Translations under genes and position numbers: made by a program
Assembly: GCA_964594635.1 (NCBI GenBank)
Contig: CAZQMV010000005.1
Span: forward strand, 1-64,000
Length of the DNA: 64,000 nucleotides
Origin: Berkiella sp964594635
Lineage (GTDB): Bacteria; Pseudomonadota; Gammaproteobacteria; Berkiellales; Berkiellaceae
Reading direction: 5' to 3'
The notes under the pieces: generated by a model
What the model saw: the letters and a program-made list of their open reading frames with translations, nothing else
Databases searched by the model: none
What the model was told of the DNA's origin: nothing
Shown here: positions 1-8,795 of the stretch, piece by piece
Position numbering within the stretch: position 1 is the stretch's first letter
Layout of the letters: each line of letters starts with the position of its first letter

Positions 1-989
1 TCTAACCAGTATTCTCTGATAGGAAATGCGGCGGCTGGTTGTTTTTCTTTTGTTAACATTGAAAAGAGCGCTGGCATATCAAAATAGGTTTTGTTAGGGA
101 TAATATTTAATAATGTGGGATCTAACACATACACACCCGCATTAATAAAAAACTTATAAGTGGGCTTTTCTACCACATCAACAATAAAGTTATTTTCTAA
201 TTTGCAAGTTCCATAAGGTACCGTGTAATCAAACTCACGTACGCACATGGTAGCACTAGCACCTTGTTCAAAATGAAAGGTGAGCAGTTGATTAAAATCA
301 ATTTTAGTTAATAAATCACTGTTCATCACTACAATAGGCTCAAGTATATTCTTCGGCAATAAACTCAATGAACCTGCCGTGCCCATTTTACTATCTTCTT
401 CGAGGTATTTAATGTCGACACCCCATTTAGAGCCATCACCAAAATGCTCTCGGATCTGATCACCCAGATAATTAATGGAAATATAAAACTGATGAAAGCC
501 AAACTGCATTAGGCTGTTTAAAATGGTTTCTAAAATGGGTTTGCCGCCCACTTTTAACATCGGCTTGGGGCAATCATTGGTTAAAGGACGCAAACGGGTT
601 GATAAACCACCGGCCATTAATACCACAATGTTATTCTTGCGGTTAAACTCAATCACATCTTCTAACACTTCAAGATCAACAATACGCTCATCGATATCGA
701 CAATCGGCAACTGACGGATCATCTTTTTACGCATCAGGCTATAAAGTTTCGCTTTATCTTCGCCTTTTCTCGCAACAATGGGTTGATGATTCATAATTTG
801 CACAACTGATTCATGCAAACCAATCCCTTTTAAGATCCCACGTCTGACATCGCCATCGGTAACAGTACCTAATAAGCGTCGATTCTTATCAACCACTAAA
901 ACAATATGCGCTTCATTATTGTCTAACTTTTCTATGGCATCATGAATCACTGCGTCATCTGATAGCAGTAGTTTTTCGAATTTTTTCAC
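1..989 (-). CDS. ptmE: CBS-domain sugar-1-phosphate nucleotidyltransferase, PtmE-like (partial, runs off left edge)
   Basis: Translating the minus strand from a GTG at 989 gives an open frame of at least 329 residues that reaches the window edge. Residues about 5-115 look like paired CBS domains (LVVDKNRRLLGTVTDGDVRR, then RQLPIVD). From about residue 118 there is a nucleotidyltransferase with the intact loop MAGGLSTRLRPL and the PKPML lysine motif. In Campylobacter, PtmE has this CBS-plus-transferase layout and makes GDP-glucosamine for legionaminic acid; the neighbouring leg genes support the same role here. The GTG overlaps the upstream legH stop by four bases (GTGA), which argues for translational coupling. 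The alternative is another GDP- or UDP-sugar pyrophosphorylase. The C-terminus is not visible. Confidence 0.8.
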   Translation of the reverse strand, partial: MKKFEKLLLSDDAVIHDAIEKLDNNEAHIVLVVDKNRRLLGTVTDGDVRRGILKGIGLHESVVQIMNHQPIVARKGEDKAKLYSLMRKKMIRQLPIVDIDERIVDLEVLEDVIEFNRKNNIVVLMAGGLSTRLRPLTNDCPKPMLKVGGKPILETILNSLMQFGFHQFYISINYLGDQIREHFGDGSKWGVDIKYLEEDSKMGTAGSLSLLPKNILEPIVVMNSDLLTKIDFNQLLTFHFEQGASATMCVREFDYTVPYGTCKLENNFIVDVVEKPTYKFFINAGVYVLDPTLLNIIPNKTYFDMPALFSMLTKEKQPAAAFPIREYWL

Positions 990-1612
990 AAGCTATCCTT
1001 TTGTGCTAAGCCAATCCTGTGTTTTATAACTAAAGTGCCAGCGCGGATCATCTCGTTCTCTGCGATCATTCTGCCTTGAATGATGGTTGCACCCGCACCA
1101 ATAAAAGTATAATCACCCACCGTGACGCCGCCTGATAAGGTGGCAGATGGCGCAATGTGGACACTATTTCCAATCTGGCAATCATGATCAATACTGGCTC
1201 GGGTATTAATAATGGTGTTATGCCCAATCGTGGTATTTGATTGAATAATAGCGCCAGCCATGACCTGTGCACCTTCTTGTATATGTGCGGTGCTAGAAAC
1301 AACTGCTGCAGGATGTATTAAGGTAGCAAATTGATACCCTAAGGTTTTGTATTTTTTGAATAGCGATCCTCTTTTGGCATTCGCTTCTACAGAAATTGTG
1401 CCTATCGCATTAACTAACCTGACCGTGGCGGGATCATAATTTTTGATTGAATCGTCATTTCCCAAACAAGGATATTGCTCATATCCTTTAATGGGTTGTT
1501 CATTTAACGCAACCACGCCTAAGACGAGCAATTGCCGGATTTTAATAATTTCAGCTAAAACGCTCGCGTGACCGCCTGCGCCAATGATTAACAGTGGACA
1601 ATCCTTATTCAC
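986..1612 (-). CDS. legH: Legionaminic acid pathway N-acetyltransferase (NeuD/PglD-like)
   Basis: A 208-residue protein with an N-terminal PglD-type Rossmann segment (LLIIGAGGHASVLAEII) and a C-terminal left-handed beta-helix of hexapeptide repeats from about residue 90, including the IDHDCQIG and GAGATIIQG turns. By family it transfers acetyl from acetyl-CoA to the 4-amino group of the UDP- or GDP-linked sugar made by LegC. I prefer the GTG at 1612 because a GAGG ribosome-binding sequence lies six bases ahead of it. In-frame ATGs at 1624 and 1657 have no such site and would overlap legI further. The stop overlaps the ptmE start. Assignment to the legionaminic rather than a general NeuD role rests on its neighbours. 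Confidence 0.8.
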   Translation of the reverse strand: MNKDCPLLIIGAGGHASVLAEIIKIRQLLVLGVVALNEQPIKGYEQYPCLGNDDSIKNYDPATVRLVNAIGTISVEANAKRGSLFKKYKTLGYQFATLIHPAAVVSSTAHIQEGAQVMAGAIIQSNTTIGHNTIINTRASIDHDCQIGNSVHIAPSATLSGGVTVGDYTFIGAGATIIQGRMIAENEMIRAGTLVIKHRIGLAQKDSL

Positions 1613-2681
1613 TAATCGCCTCATCAATTGCATAATTTTTTTCGGCTTTGCGACCAAGCCATTCCCAATATTTCATCGGCGAAATACCACCGGTATGACG
1701 TTTAATAGCTATATTTTGAGCAGAAAAAAGCTCACCTGTCTTAATAGTGGTGTTCGCAATTAACGCTCTTCTTACCACGGCCATATTCTTTTTTTCGCTC
1801 GTCCGTGGGTACTTGCGGCCATCCCCTAGCGCCAATTCAATATGACGAATGGCTTGCACCATCTGGGTAAGCTCGGCAATATCCAGTGAAGCTAAATGAT
1901 CTGGTCCTGGCATTTGCTTATCTAAAGTAACATGCTTTTCAACGATGGTCGCGCCTCTGGCAACTGCGGCAATTGGCACTTCGATCCCCACGGTATGATC
2001 TGAAAAGCCAACAGGTAAACCAAAAGCGGCCGATAAGGTATCCATCGCTTTCAAATTTACATCTTCAAAAGGAGCAGGATACTCTGATGTACAATGCAAC
2101 AATGTGACACGTTGTTGCAGTAGTTGATGTGCCCTTGAGCTGGCATAACATTCTTCAAGACTCGTGGCTAAAGGATCACCTTGATGCATCATACCAAAGG
2201 CAAGTATTTTTAAAGCTTGCTCAATTTCAGATAAAGTACACATTCCCGTTGATAAAATAATCTGTGCATCCGAACGGGCAGCATTTAAGAGCAATGGCCC
2301 ATAGGTGATATCGCCCGAACTGATTTTCAAAATAGGCAGCATTAATTCGGTAGATAGGTAGGTTAAGCTCTCAAGATCAAATGGGGTGACAATAAAATCA
2401 ATCTTTTGTTGCTTAGCATGATTTTTTAACTTTTCAAATGTTGCCATTGGCAATTCAAGTGCACGCAACATTTCATATTGTGATGATGTTTTTGCGGTGT
2501 TTTGCGCTTGGTATTGTGCCTGTGGTGCCTCACTTGTGGTTAAAGCACTAGCGCTAAATAGCTGAAATTTAACCGCATCTGCACCAGATTGTTTGATCTT
2601 ATCAATTAATTCTATGGCTAAGGCTTCTTGACCATTATGATTAACACCCGCTTCGGCAATGATATAAGTTCGATTTATCAT
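1605..2681 (-). CDS. legI: N,N'-diacetyllegionaminate synthase (NeuB family)
   Basis: At 358 residues this matches the NeuB/LegI/PseI sialic-acid synthase family in full. The N-terminal TIM barrel starts TYIIAEAGVNHNGQ and carries DAVKFQLF, ISSGDITYGPLL and LLHCTSEYPAPFEDVNL. The C-terminal antifreeze-like SAF domain contains RRALIAN and KRHTGGISP. The family condenses phosphoenolpyruvate with a 2,4-diacetamido-trideoxymannose to give the nonulosonate. The start codon directly abuts the stop of legG, so the two are translated together. Choice of legionaminate over neuraminate or pseudaminate comes from the LegB/LegC/LegG companions, not from this protein alone. Confidence 0.9.
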   Translation of the reverse strand: MINRTYIIAEAGVNHNGQEALAIELIDKIKQSGADAVKFQLFSASALTTSEAPQAQYQAQNTAKTSSQYEMLRALELPMATFEKLKNHAKQQKIDFIVTPFDLESLTYLSTELMLPILKISSGDITYGPLLLNAARSDAQIILSTGMCTLSEIEQALKILAFGMMHQGDPLATSLEECYASSRAHQLLQQRVTLLHCTSEYPAPFEDVNLKAMDTLSAAFGLPVGFSDHTVGIEVPIAAVARGATIVEKHVTLDKQMPGPDHLASLDIAELTQMVQAIRHIELALGDGRKYPRTSEKKNMAVVRRALIANTTIKTGELFSAQNIAIKRHTGGISPMKYWEWLGRKAEKNYAIDEAISE

Positions 2682-3839
2682 TTAGCTCGCCTTAAGATCA
2701 TAAAAGGGTTTCTGAAGAAGCTTTGTCAAATCGCTCTTTTTTATAACATCGAGTATTTGATGGGCAACTTTGCCTTTACCATAAGGTAATGGCATATTTT
2801 TCATCTGCTCTAGATGAGCTTTGGACAGCGACTGTTCAATAGCCGTCATGATTTCTGAAACAGAAGAACCACAATCAATCACTGATAAAGGTTTGATTCG
2901 ACCGGTTTGTCTTGTGCCGATATTCACCGTTGGCACATTGCAGTATGGCGCTTCAATAATGCCGCTTGATGAATTACCAATCACCACATCTACTTGCTTT
3001 AACAAACTTAAATAGCGCTTTTGGCCCAATGATTTAAAAGCGACTGCATGATTATGTCGCGCGCAAAAATCCTGGATCATATTATTAATGGCTCGTCCGC
3101 TTGCATCGGCATTGGCTTCAGTAAAAATCAATAAAGCGTCTTCAATCTCAACTAGTGCATTTAATAATGATTCAAAATCACGATAACCACTTCCACCTGT
3201 TTCAGGATGATAGGTAATTAAAAAATTGCGCTTTTTAAAACTGATTTTCAATTCATCCGCTAATGCTTGTCGATCTAGCAATGCTAAATCATCGATGGCA
3301 TCTAACATCATTGCGCCGACATTCAATACTCTGTCTGGGTTTTCGCCTAATTGGATCACACGTTGTCGATATGCTTCACACGCCACAAAATGCAGGTGTG
3401 ACATTTTTGTGATGGAATGCCTCATTGCATCATCAAGAGCCCCTAAGCTTAATTCTCCACCATGAATATGAACGACAGGGATCTTAGCAATCAAAGCCGC
3501 TTGTGCTGCTGCTAAGGTTTCAAAACGATCGCCTAACAAGATAATCATATCTGGCTTTAATCGGTCTAGGGCATCAGCAAATCCAATTAAACCCAATCCC
3601 ATCGACTTTGTAATACCGATTGCGGTATCACTAGAGAGGAGCATTTCAATTTTTTCGTCTATTTTTAACCCATCGTTTAATATTTGTTGATAAGTTAAAC
3701 CAAATTCGGGCGAGAGATGCATACCTGTTACAATCAATTGCAACGTGAAAGCCACGTCTTGATGAATTTGCTGTATCAAATGACTGAGCAATCCATATTC
3801 TGAACGCGCGCCTGTGACAACCGCAATTTTCTTAGGCAT
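2682..3839 (-). CDS. legG: Hydrolysing NDP-sugar 2-epimerase of legionaminic acid synthesis (NeuC family)
   Basis: A 385-residue UDP-GlcNAc 2-epimerase fold protein. The N-terminus KIAVVTGARSEYGLL, the mid motif LGDRFETLAAA with HIHGGELSLGALDD, and the C-terminal GNSSSGIIEAP are all characteristic of NeuC/LegG hydrolysing epimerases. The reaction releases NDP and yields 2,4-diacetamido-2,4,6-trideoxymannose for LegI. A GGGAG site precedes the ATG, and the start overlaps the legC stop by eight bases. The sequence shows no damage. A NeuC proper, acting on UDP-GlcNAc, is the main alternative and is less likely beside legB and legC. Confidence 0.9.
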   Translation of the reverse strand: MPKKIAVVTGARSEYGLLSHLIQQIHQDVAFTLQLIVTGMHLSPEFGLTYQQILNDGLKIDEKIEMLLSSDTAIGITKSMGLGLIGFADALDRLKPDMIILLGDRFETLAAAQAALIAKIPVVHIHGGELSLGALDDAMRHSITKMSHLHFVACEAYRQRVIQLGENPDRVLNVGAMMLDAIDDLALLDRQALADELKISFKKRNFLITYHPETGGSGYRDFESLLNALVEIEDALLIFTEANADASGRAINNMIQDFCARHNHAVAFKSLGQKRYLSLLKQVDVVIGNSSSGIIEAPYCNVPTVNIGTRQTGRIKPLSVIDCGSSVSEIMTAIEQSLSKAHLEQMKNMPLPYGKGKVAHQILDVIKKSDLTKLLQKPFYDLKAS

Positions 3840-5004
3840 AAATGCTCCCTAAATGTGGGCTGCTGGGCAACGATACCACACTATCAAATAGTTGATGTGT
3901 CACACTTAAATCCATTTTTGCACAGCTTTGATACATGGGTAAAAGATCCATGGGCGTCCATAAACGGCGCAACATATATTTTTGCTCTGCGGCTCTATCA
4001 ATAAATGTTTCAATGAAACGACTATCGGGTTTATTCAGGATCAGCGCATTCAACCAATAATTGCTTTTTGCATAAGTAGGCTCTTGTAAAATTTGAACAC
4101 CCGCTACTTCACGAAACATATCTACATAGCGTTTGGCTAAGCGACGCTTATTTTCAATGAGTTGCGGCAACCTTTCTAACTGCGCACAACCAAGAGCCGC
4201 ATTAATATTGGGCATGCGATAATTATAAGCCACTTCATCATGAAAGAACTCGTAACGATGTGCACGTCTTGCCGTAGTGGTAAGGTGCTTAGCTCTTTTA
4301 GCAAGTGCTTCATCTTTCATTAAAATGGCACCACCACCGCCGGTTGTCACCACTTTATTCCCATTAAAACTCAAGCAGGCAATATCGCCAAAATGCCCGG
4401 TATGCGTTCCTTCATAAAAAGTGCCTAATGACTCAGTGGCATCTTCAATGATTTTAAGGTGAAATACTTCAGCTAATTTTTGTAAGCGTGCCATTTCAAT
4501 GGGATGGCCAAAAATATGCACCGGCACAATGGCTTTCATTCTTCTGCCCGTTAGCTTATTCATACATTGCTTATCTTTCACGACAGCAATACTTTTTAGA
4601 TAAGCTTCTAATTTATCGAGATCAATACCTAAATGACTAGGATGACTTTCAACAAAATGAGGATGAGCACCACAATAAGCCACCGCATTTGCAGTTGCGA
4701 CAAAAGTTAATGAGGGAATAAGTACTTCATCTTCGCGCTCTACATCAGCCAAAATCAAACACATATGCAAGGCAGCAGTGCCATTCACCACGGCGACTAT
4801 ATGAGGAATACCTGTATAAGCTGCAAGTTTTTGCTCAAATTGCGTAACATATTCACCGACACTGGAAACCCAGCCGCTATCTAAACAATCTTTGACGTAA
4901 TGCCATTCATTCCCCGTGAATTTTGGCTCATGCAAAGCAACACCTTTATCATGATGACCCAATACTTCGGTTAACGCGGCTAAGCAGTGCTCTATGTTTG
5001 CCAT
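3832..5004 (-). CDS. legC: LegC-family PLP-dependent sugar 4-aminotransferase
   Basis: A DegT/DnrJ/EryC1 aminotransferase of 390 residues. It has the family opening LHEPKFTGNEWHYVKDCLDS, the active-site region IIEDATESLGT, and the PLP-lysine segment CLSFNGNKVVTTGGGGA. It should aminate C4 of the 4-keto sugar produced by LegB. The ATG at 5004 starts MANIEHC one base after the legB stop and is chosen over an upstream in-frame start at 5067, which would lie inside legB. The C-terminus is normal. Legionaminic specificity is inferred from the cluster. Confidence 0.9.
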   Translation of the reverse strand: MANIEHCLAALTEVLGHHDKGVALHEPKFTGNEWHYVKDCLDSGWVSSVGEYVTQFEQKLAAYTGIPHIVAVVNGTAALHMCLILADVEREDEVLIPSLTFVATANAVAYCGAHPHFVESHPSHLGIDLDKLEAYLKSIAVVKDKQCMNKLTGRRMKAIVPVHIFGHPIEMARLQKLAEVFHLKIIEDATESLGTFYEGTHTGHFGDIACLSFNGNKVVTTGGGGAILMKDEALAKRAKHLTTTARRAHRYEFFHDEVAYNYRMPNINAALGCAQLERLPQLIENKRRLAKRYVDMFREVAGVQILQEPTYAKSNYWLNALILNKPDSRFIETFIDRAAEQKYMLRRLWTPMDLLPMYQSCAKMDLSVTHQLFDSVVSLPSSPHLGSIYA

Positions 5005-5005
5005 A

Positions 5006-6013
5006 TTAAATGTTATATATCCCTGCTTTATACATTGCTTGATTCTCTTTTTGTAAAAACCAATCAATCGTTTTGGCCAAACCTTCCCGCAGCCCTTCTA
5101 AACCTTGGCGCTTTGGTTCCCAGTCAAGCATTTGCTTTGCTAAAGCATTGTTTGATAACAATCTCTCTACTTCACTTTTGCTTGGGCGCATGCGTTGTTC
5201 ATCACAAGCAATTTGAATGTCAGATTTCATCAATGTTGCAATTTCTTTCACTAAATCACCAATGGAAATCTCAAAATTTGTTCCTAGATTAATGGTTTTA
5301 CCAACAATGTCTTGCACTTCTAAAGCGCTAGCAAATGCTGCTACCGTGTCATCAATATAAGTAAAATCGCGAGTCGGTGTTAATGAGCCTAAGTCGATCG
5401 TTTTATTGTTATTTGCGACTTGCGTAATAATCGTTGGGATCACTGCTCTTGCCGATTGTCTTGGGCCAAAAGTATTAAAGGGACGCAATATCCCCACCGG
5501 CAAGCCAAATGCATAGTAGTAAGAAAGCGCCATTTGATCAGCAGCAATTTTTGAAGCAGAATAGGGCGATTGTGGTTGCAATGGATGCTTTTCGTCAATG
5601 GGAGCATATTGTGCAGTTCCATACACTTCGCTGGTAGAAGTATGGATCACTTTTTCAATGTTTAATTCTTTAGCTGCTTGAACAATATTCAAGGTGCCTT
5701 GAATATTGGTTTCGACGTAATTTTGAGGTGAATGGTAAGAGTACGGAATGCCAATCAAGGCGGCCAAATGGAGCACCTTGTGACAATTCGACATCGCGGT
5801 TTTTACACCAAAAGGATCGCGGACATCACCTTGGAATACCTCAACTTCTTGTAAAATAGCTTTATCAGCTTTATCTAACCAACCCCAGCTATTAAAAGAA
5901 TTGTATAAAACAAAAGCTTTAACCGAATATCCCTTCTTGACGAGATGCTCTACCAGGTGAGAACCAATAAAACCATCAGCGCCGGTTACCAGAATTTTTT
6001 TTTGATTCATCAT
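5006..6013 (-). CDS. legB: NAD-dependent GDP/UDP-sugar 4,6-dehydratase LegB
   Basis: An extended short-chain dehydrogenase of 335 residues. The nucleotide loop GADGFIGS is at residues 11-18 and the catalytic YSASK is at 151-155. The LegB-type signature AFVLYNSFNSWGWLD follows the first beta strand. The enzyme removes water from an NDP-N-acetylglucosamine to give the 4-keto-6-deoxy sugar, the first committed step of legionaminic acid. The ATG overlaps the last base of the ABC transporter stop (TAATG). A second ATG one codon later could equally be used. Confidence 0.9.
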   Translation of the reverse strand: MMNQKKILVTGADGFIGSHLVEHLVKKGYSVKAFVLYNSFNSWGWLDKADKAILQEVEVFQGDVRDPFGVKTAMSNCHKVLHLAALIGIPYSYHSPQNYVETNIQGTLNIVQAAKELNIEKVIHTSTSEVYGTAQYAPIDEKHPLQPQSPYSASKIAADQMALSYYYAFGLPVGILRPFNTFGPRQSARAVIPTIITQVANNNKTIDLGSLTPTRDFTYIDDTVAAFASALEVQDIVGKTINLGTNFEISIGDLVKEIATLMKSDIQIACDEQRMRPSKSEVERLLSNNALAKQMLDWEPKRQGLEGLREGLAKTIDWFLQKENQAMYKAGIYNI

Positions 6014-7806
6014 TATGCCAAATTTGCGATTTTTCTAAATTTACTGTTATTCGCTACGAGGGACTCGTAGGTTCCCTCATCCACAATTCTACCTTTCTCA
6101 AAAAAGTAGATAGTCTTACAATCTTTAACCGTTGTCAGTCGATGGGCAATGATGATAATCGTTTTTTGCTTAGCAAGTTCTTTGATTGATTTAATAATCA
6201 CCTGCTCAGTATCGCCATCTAACGCACTGGTTGCTTCATCAAAAATCAACACTTCCGGATCATGATAGAGCGCTCTGGCAATACCAATTCGTTGACGTTG
6301 CCCACCACTGAGTCGAATGCCACCCTCACCCACAAACGTATCGTAGCCATCAGTCATTTCATTAACGATAAACTCATGCAGATTAGCGAGTTTTGCCGCC
6401 CGAATGAGTGCTTCCCTGTCGATAAGTTCTGCAGGAATGCCAATTGCAATGTTATTTGCAACGGAATCGTCTGTTAAGTAAATGGTTTGCGGCACATAAC
6501 CTAAATTCTGTTGCCAACTATCTAGTTGATTGCTGGTTATCGCTTGGCCATCAACAACAATTTGACCATTGCTGGGTGCCAATAAGCCCAAAATAATATC
6601 AACTGTCGTGGTTTTGCCAGACCCTGTCATACCGACTAAACCAATTGAAGTGTTCTTCGGTATTTGTATATTCACATTAGAGATGGCTGATTTTGACGCA
6701 TAGGGGTAACTAAATGAAATATCCTGTAGTTCAATCTGTGTGTTGAAATGTAATCTTTGCACAGATTTATTTTGCCAATCTAATGAAAGATGTTTTTGTT
6801 TCATAGCATCATCGAGTATTTGCAGTGATTCTGCGTTGTACTTCACTAAACTTAATCCGGTGAACACTTGTTGCATAGGTGGCAACAAACGATAACCTGC
6901 AAGTGCATATAACGCTAACAAGGGTAACAATTGAGAAATATCGGCTTTGACCTTCATTAAGTACAAAACAATCAGCAAAATACCCGCAAAAGCGATTGCT
7001 TCAACCGTGTAACGAGTTAACTGAGGAATAATCAAACTGACCGATTCTGCTTTGGCATATTTTTCTGACATGCCACGAAACTTAGCTAAAAAAGAAGCTT
7101 CTCTTTTTAAAACGCGTAATTCTTTGATAGCACCCAGTGTCTCGTTAACAATTTGGTATTGTTTAGCATTCAGATAAGAAGCAAAAGCACCGGTTGCAGC
7201 CATTTTTTTGCTAAATAGCAAATAAAATCCGACATACGCCCCACCTAACACGCCACAAACTGAAATCGCTAAAACAGGATCGACGTATAGTAACAATACA
7301 AAGATGCAACCAATGACTATCAGCTTGGTGATTGCCTGCATACCGTTAATTAAGATCCCTAAAATCACTTTAAACACATCCGATAAAATGACTTTCGTCA
7401 TTTCAGAACGATTTTTATTTAAGTAAAATACATAAGGCTCTAGCAAATATTGTTTCAGTAGCCGCGTTGATAATTTACCACCTTGGAAAAAGCTAAAGCG
7501 CATTAATAACCAAAGCATGGTAGCAGAAAAGATATTACCTAAAATCACAAAGGCAAATACCGTGACCCCTAAAAAAGCCATAAAGCGTGGCTCACTGCCC
7601 AACGCTAAAAAATGATATAACATGCTTAAATATTGATTAGAATGGATAAGTTCAGGATGCGACACCACTGCGACAAAAGGTGCAATCGAAGCAACACAAG
7701 CCATTTCAACAAAACCAACTAACAGAAATCCCACTAATAAGAAAAGCAGCATTTTCTTATCTTTTGCATCAAAGAAAGACAGCATTTTGTGTATGATTTT
7801 TATCAT
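6013..7806 (-). CDS. ABC transporter with fused permease and ATPase, PglK/MsbA-like glycan flippase
   Basis: A 597-residue half-transporter. Six hydrophobic segments fill residues 1-330. The ATPase follows with Walker A GMTGSGKTTT near residue 390, signature LSGGQRQRIGIARAL and Walker B VLIFDEATSALD. PglK-type flippases of this layout move lipid-linked oligosaccharides across the inner membrane. Sitting between the GDP-fucose and legionaminic acid genes, and overlapping fcl by four bases, it probably flips a glycan containing these sugars. A lipid or drug exporter of the MsbA group cannot be excluded from sequence alone. Confidence 0.75.
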   Translation of the reverse strand: MIKIIHKMLSFFDAKDKKMLLFLLVGFLLVGFVEMACVASIAPFVAVVSHPELIHSNQYLSMLYHFLALGSEPRFMAFLGVTVFAFVILGNIFSATMLWLLMRFSFFQGGKLSTRLLKQYLLEPYVFYLNKNRSEMTKVILSDVFKVILGILINGMQAITKLIVIGCIFVLLLYVDPVLAISVCGVLGGAYVGFYLLFSKKMAATGAFASYLNAKQYQIVNETLGAIKELRVLKREASFLAKFRGMSEKYAKAESVSLIIPQLTRYTVEAIAFAGILLIVLYLMKVKADISQLLPLLALYALAGYRLLPPMQQVFTGLSLVKYNAESLQILDDAMKQKHLSLDWQNKSVQRLHFNTQIELQDISFSYPYASKSAISNVNIQIPKNTSIGLVGMTGSGKTTTVDIILGLLAPSNGQIVVDGQAITSNQLDSWQQNLGYVPQTIYLTDDSVANNIAIGIPAELIDREALIRAAKLANLHEFIVNEMTDGYDTFVGEGGIRLSGGQRQRIGIARALYHDPEVLIFDEATSALDGDTEQVIIKSIKELAKQKTIIIIAHRLTTVKDCKTIYFFEKGRIVDEGTYESLVANNSKFRKIANLA

Positions 7807-8792
7807 ACACTCATGACCCTTTCTGCTGTGGCTTGGGTTTTCTCTTGAAAATGTCGATAAGCCATTTGCAAGCCATCAAAAAGAGCGGTTTTTGACTTCC
7901 ACCCTAAAGCATGGATCTTATCCACTGATAACAACTTTCTTGGGGTGCCGTCAGGCTTGGAAGAATCAAAACGCAGTTGGCCTTCATAGCCCACGACTTT
8001 TGCAATCATTTTTGCCAAGTCAGCGATCGTTAAGTCTTCACCACACCCGATATTGATAATGGGTGCACTATCTATGCTACGAACCAGTGGCATAAATTGT
8101 TCATCGGGCAAATTCATAATATAAACGCAAGCATCGGCTAAATCTTGGCTATAAAGAAACTCTCGCTTTGGTTGACCTGTTCCCCATACGACCATTTCAG
8201 CTTGTGAGGTGTTTTTTGCTTCATGCATTTTACGAATCAGCGCAGGGATCACATGAGATGTTTTCAAATCATAATTATCACCAGGCCCAAACAAGTTCGT
8301 TGGCATAACGGCTAAGTATTTTGTACCAAACTGACGATTGAATGCCCAGCACATTTCGATGCCCGCAATTTTTGCCAATGCATAAGGACGGTTGGTGGGT
8401 TCCAAAGGACCGGTGAGTAAATAATCTTCTTGAATAGGTTGCGCACAATTTCGTGGGTAAATACAAGATGAACCTAGAAACAGCAATCTTTCAACACCGT
8501 TTTCTTTGGCTTCTAAAATGACATTATTTTGAATTTGTAAATTCTGCAAAATAAAATCGACCGGTAAATTATCATTGGCCCAAATCCCACCGACTTTTGC
8601 CGCTGCCATAAAAACATAAGTGGGTTTGATTTGCTGAAAAAATTGCTTAACCGCATTGGGGTCCGTTAAATCTAGTTCGGCATGTGTACGGGTTATGATG
8701 TGACGATAACCCGCTGTTCTTAACGCATTAACTAAAGCACTTCCGACTAGCCCTGAATGACCTGCTACATAAATTTTGTCATCATGTTTCAT
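7803..8792 (-). CDS. fcl: GDP-L-fucose synthase
   Basis: A 329-residue SDR. It begins KIYVAGHSGLVGSALVNAL and has FLGSSCIYPRNCAQPI and the catalytic YALAKIAG. FGPGDNYDLKTSHVIPALI and GTGQPKREFLYSQDLADAC are diagnostic for GDP-4-keto-6-deoxymannose 3,5-epimerase/4-reductase. It turns the Gmd product into GDP-L-fucose with NADPH. It lies three bases downstream of gmd and overlaps the ABC flippase start by four bases, so all three are one transcription unit. Family length is about 310-325 residues, so it is complete. Confidence 0.93.
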   Translation of the reverse strand: MKHDDKIYVAGHSGLVGSALVNALRTAGYRHIITRTHAELDLTDPNAVKQFFQQIKPTYVFMAAAKVGGIWANDNLPVDFILQNLQIQNNVILEAKENGVERLLFLGSSCIYPRNCAQPIQEDYLLTGPLEPTNRPYALAKIAGIEMCWAFNRQFGTKYLAVMPTNLFGPGDNYDLKTSHVIPALIRKMHEAKNTSQAEMVVWGTGQPKREFLYSQDLADACVYIMNLPDEQFMPLVRSIDSAPIINIGCGEDLTIADLAKMIAKVVGYEGQLRFDSSKPDGTPRKLLSVDKIHALGWKSKTALFDGLQMAYRHFQEKTQATAERVMSV

Positions 8793-8795
8793 AAA

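Noticed and set aside
6262..6477. A plus-strand gene inside the flippase ATPase domain
   Set aside because: It is the antisense of conserved ABC motifs with no independent support.
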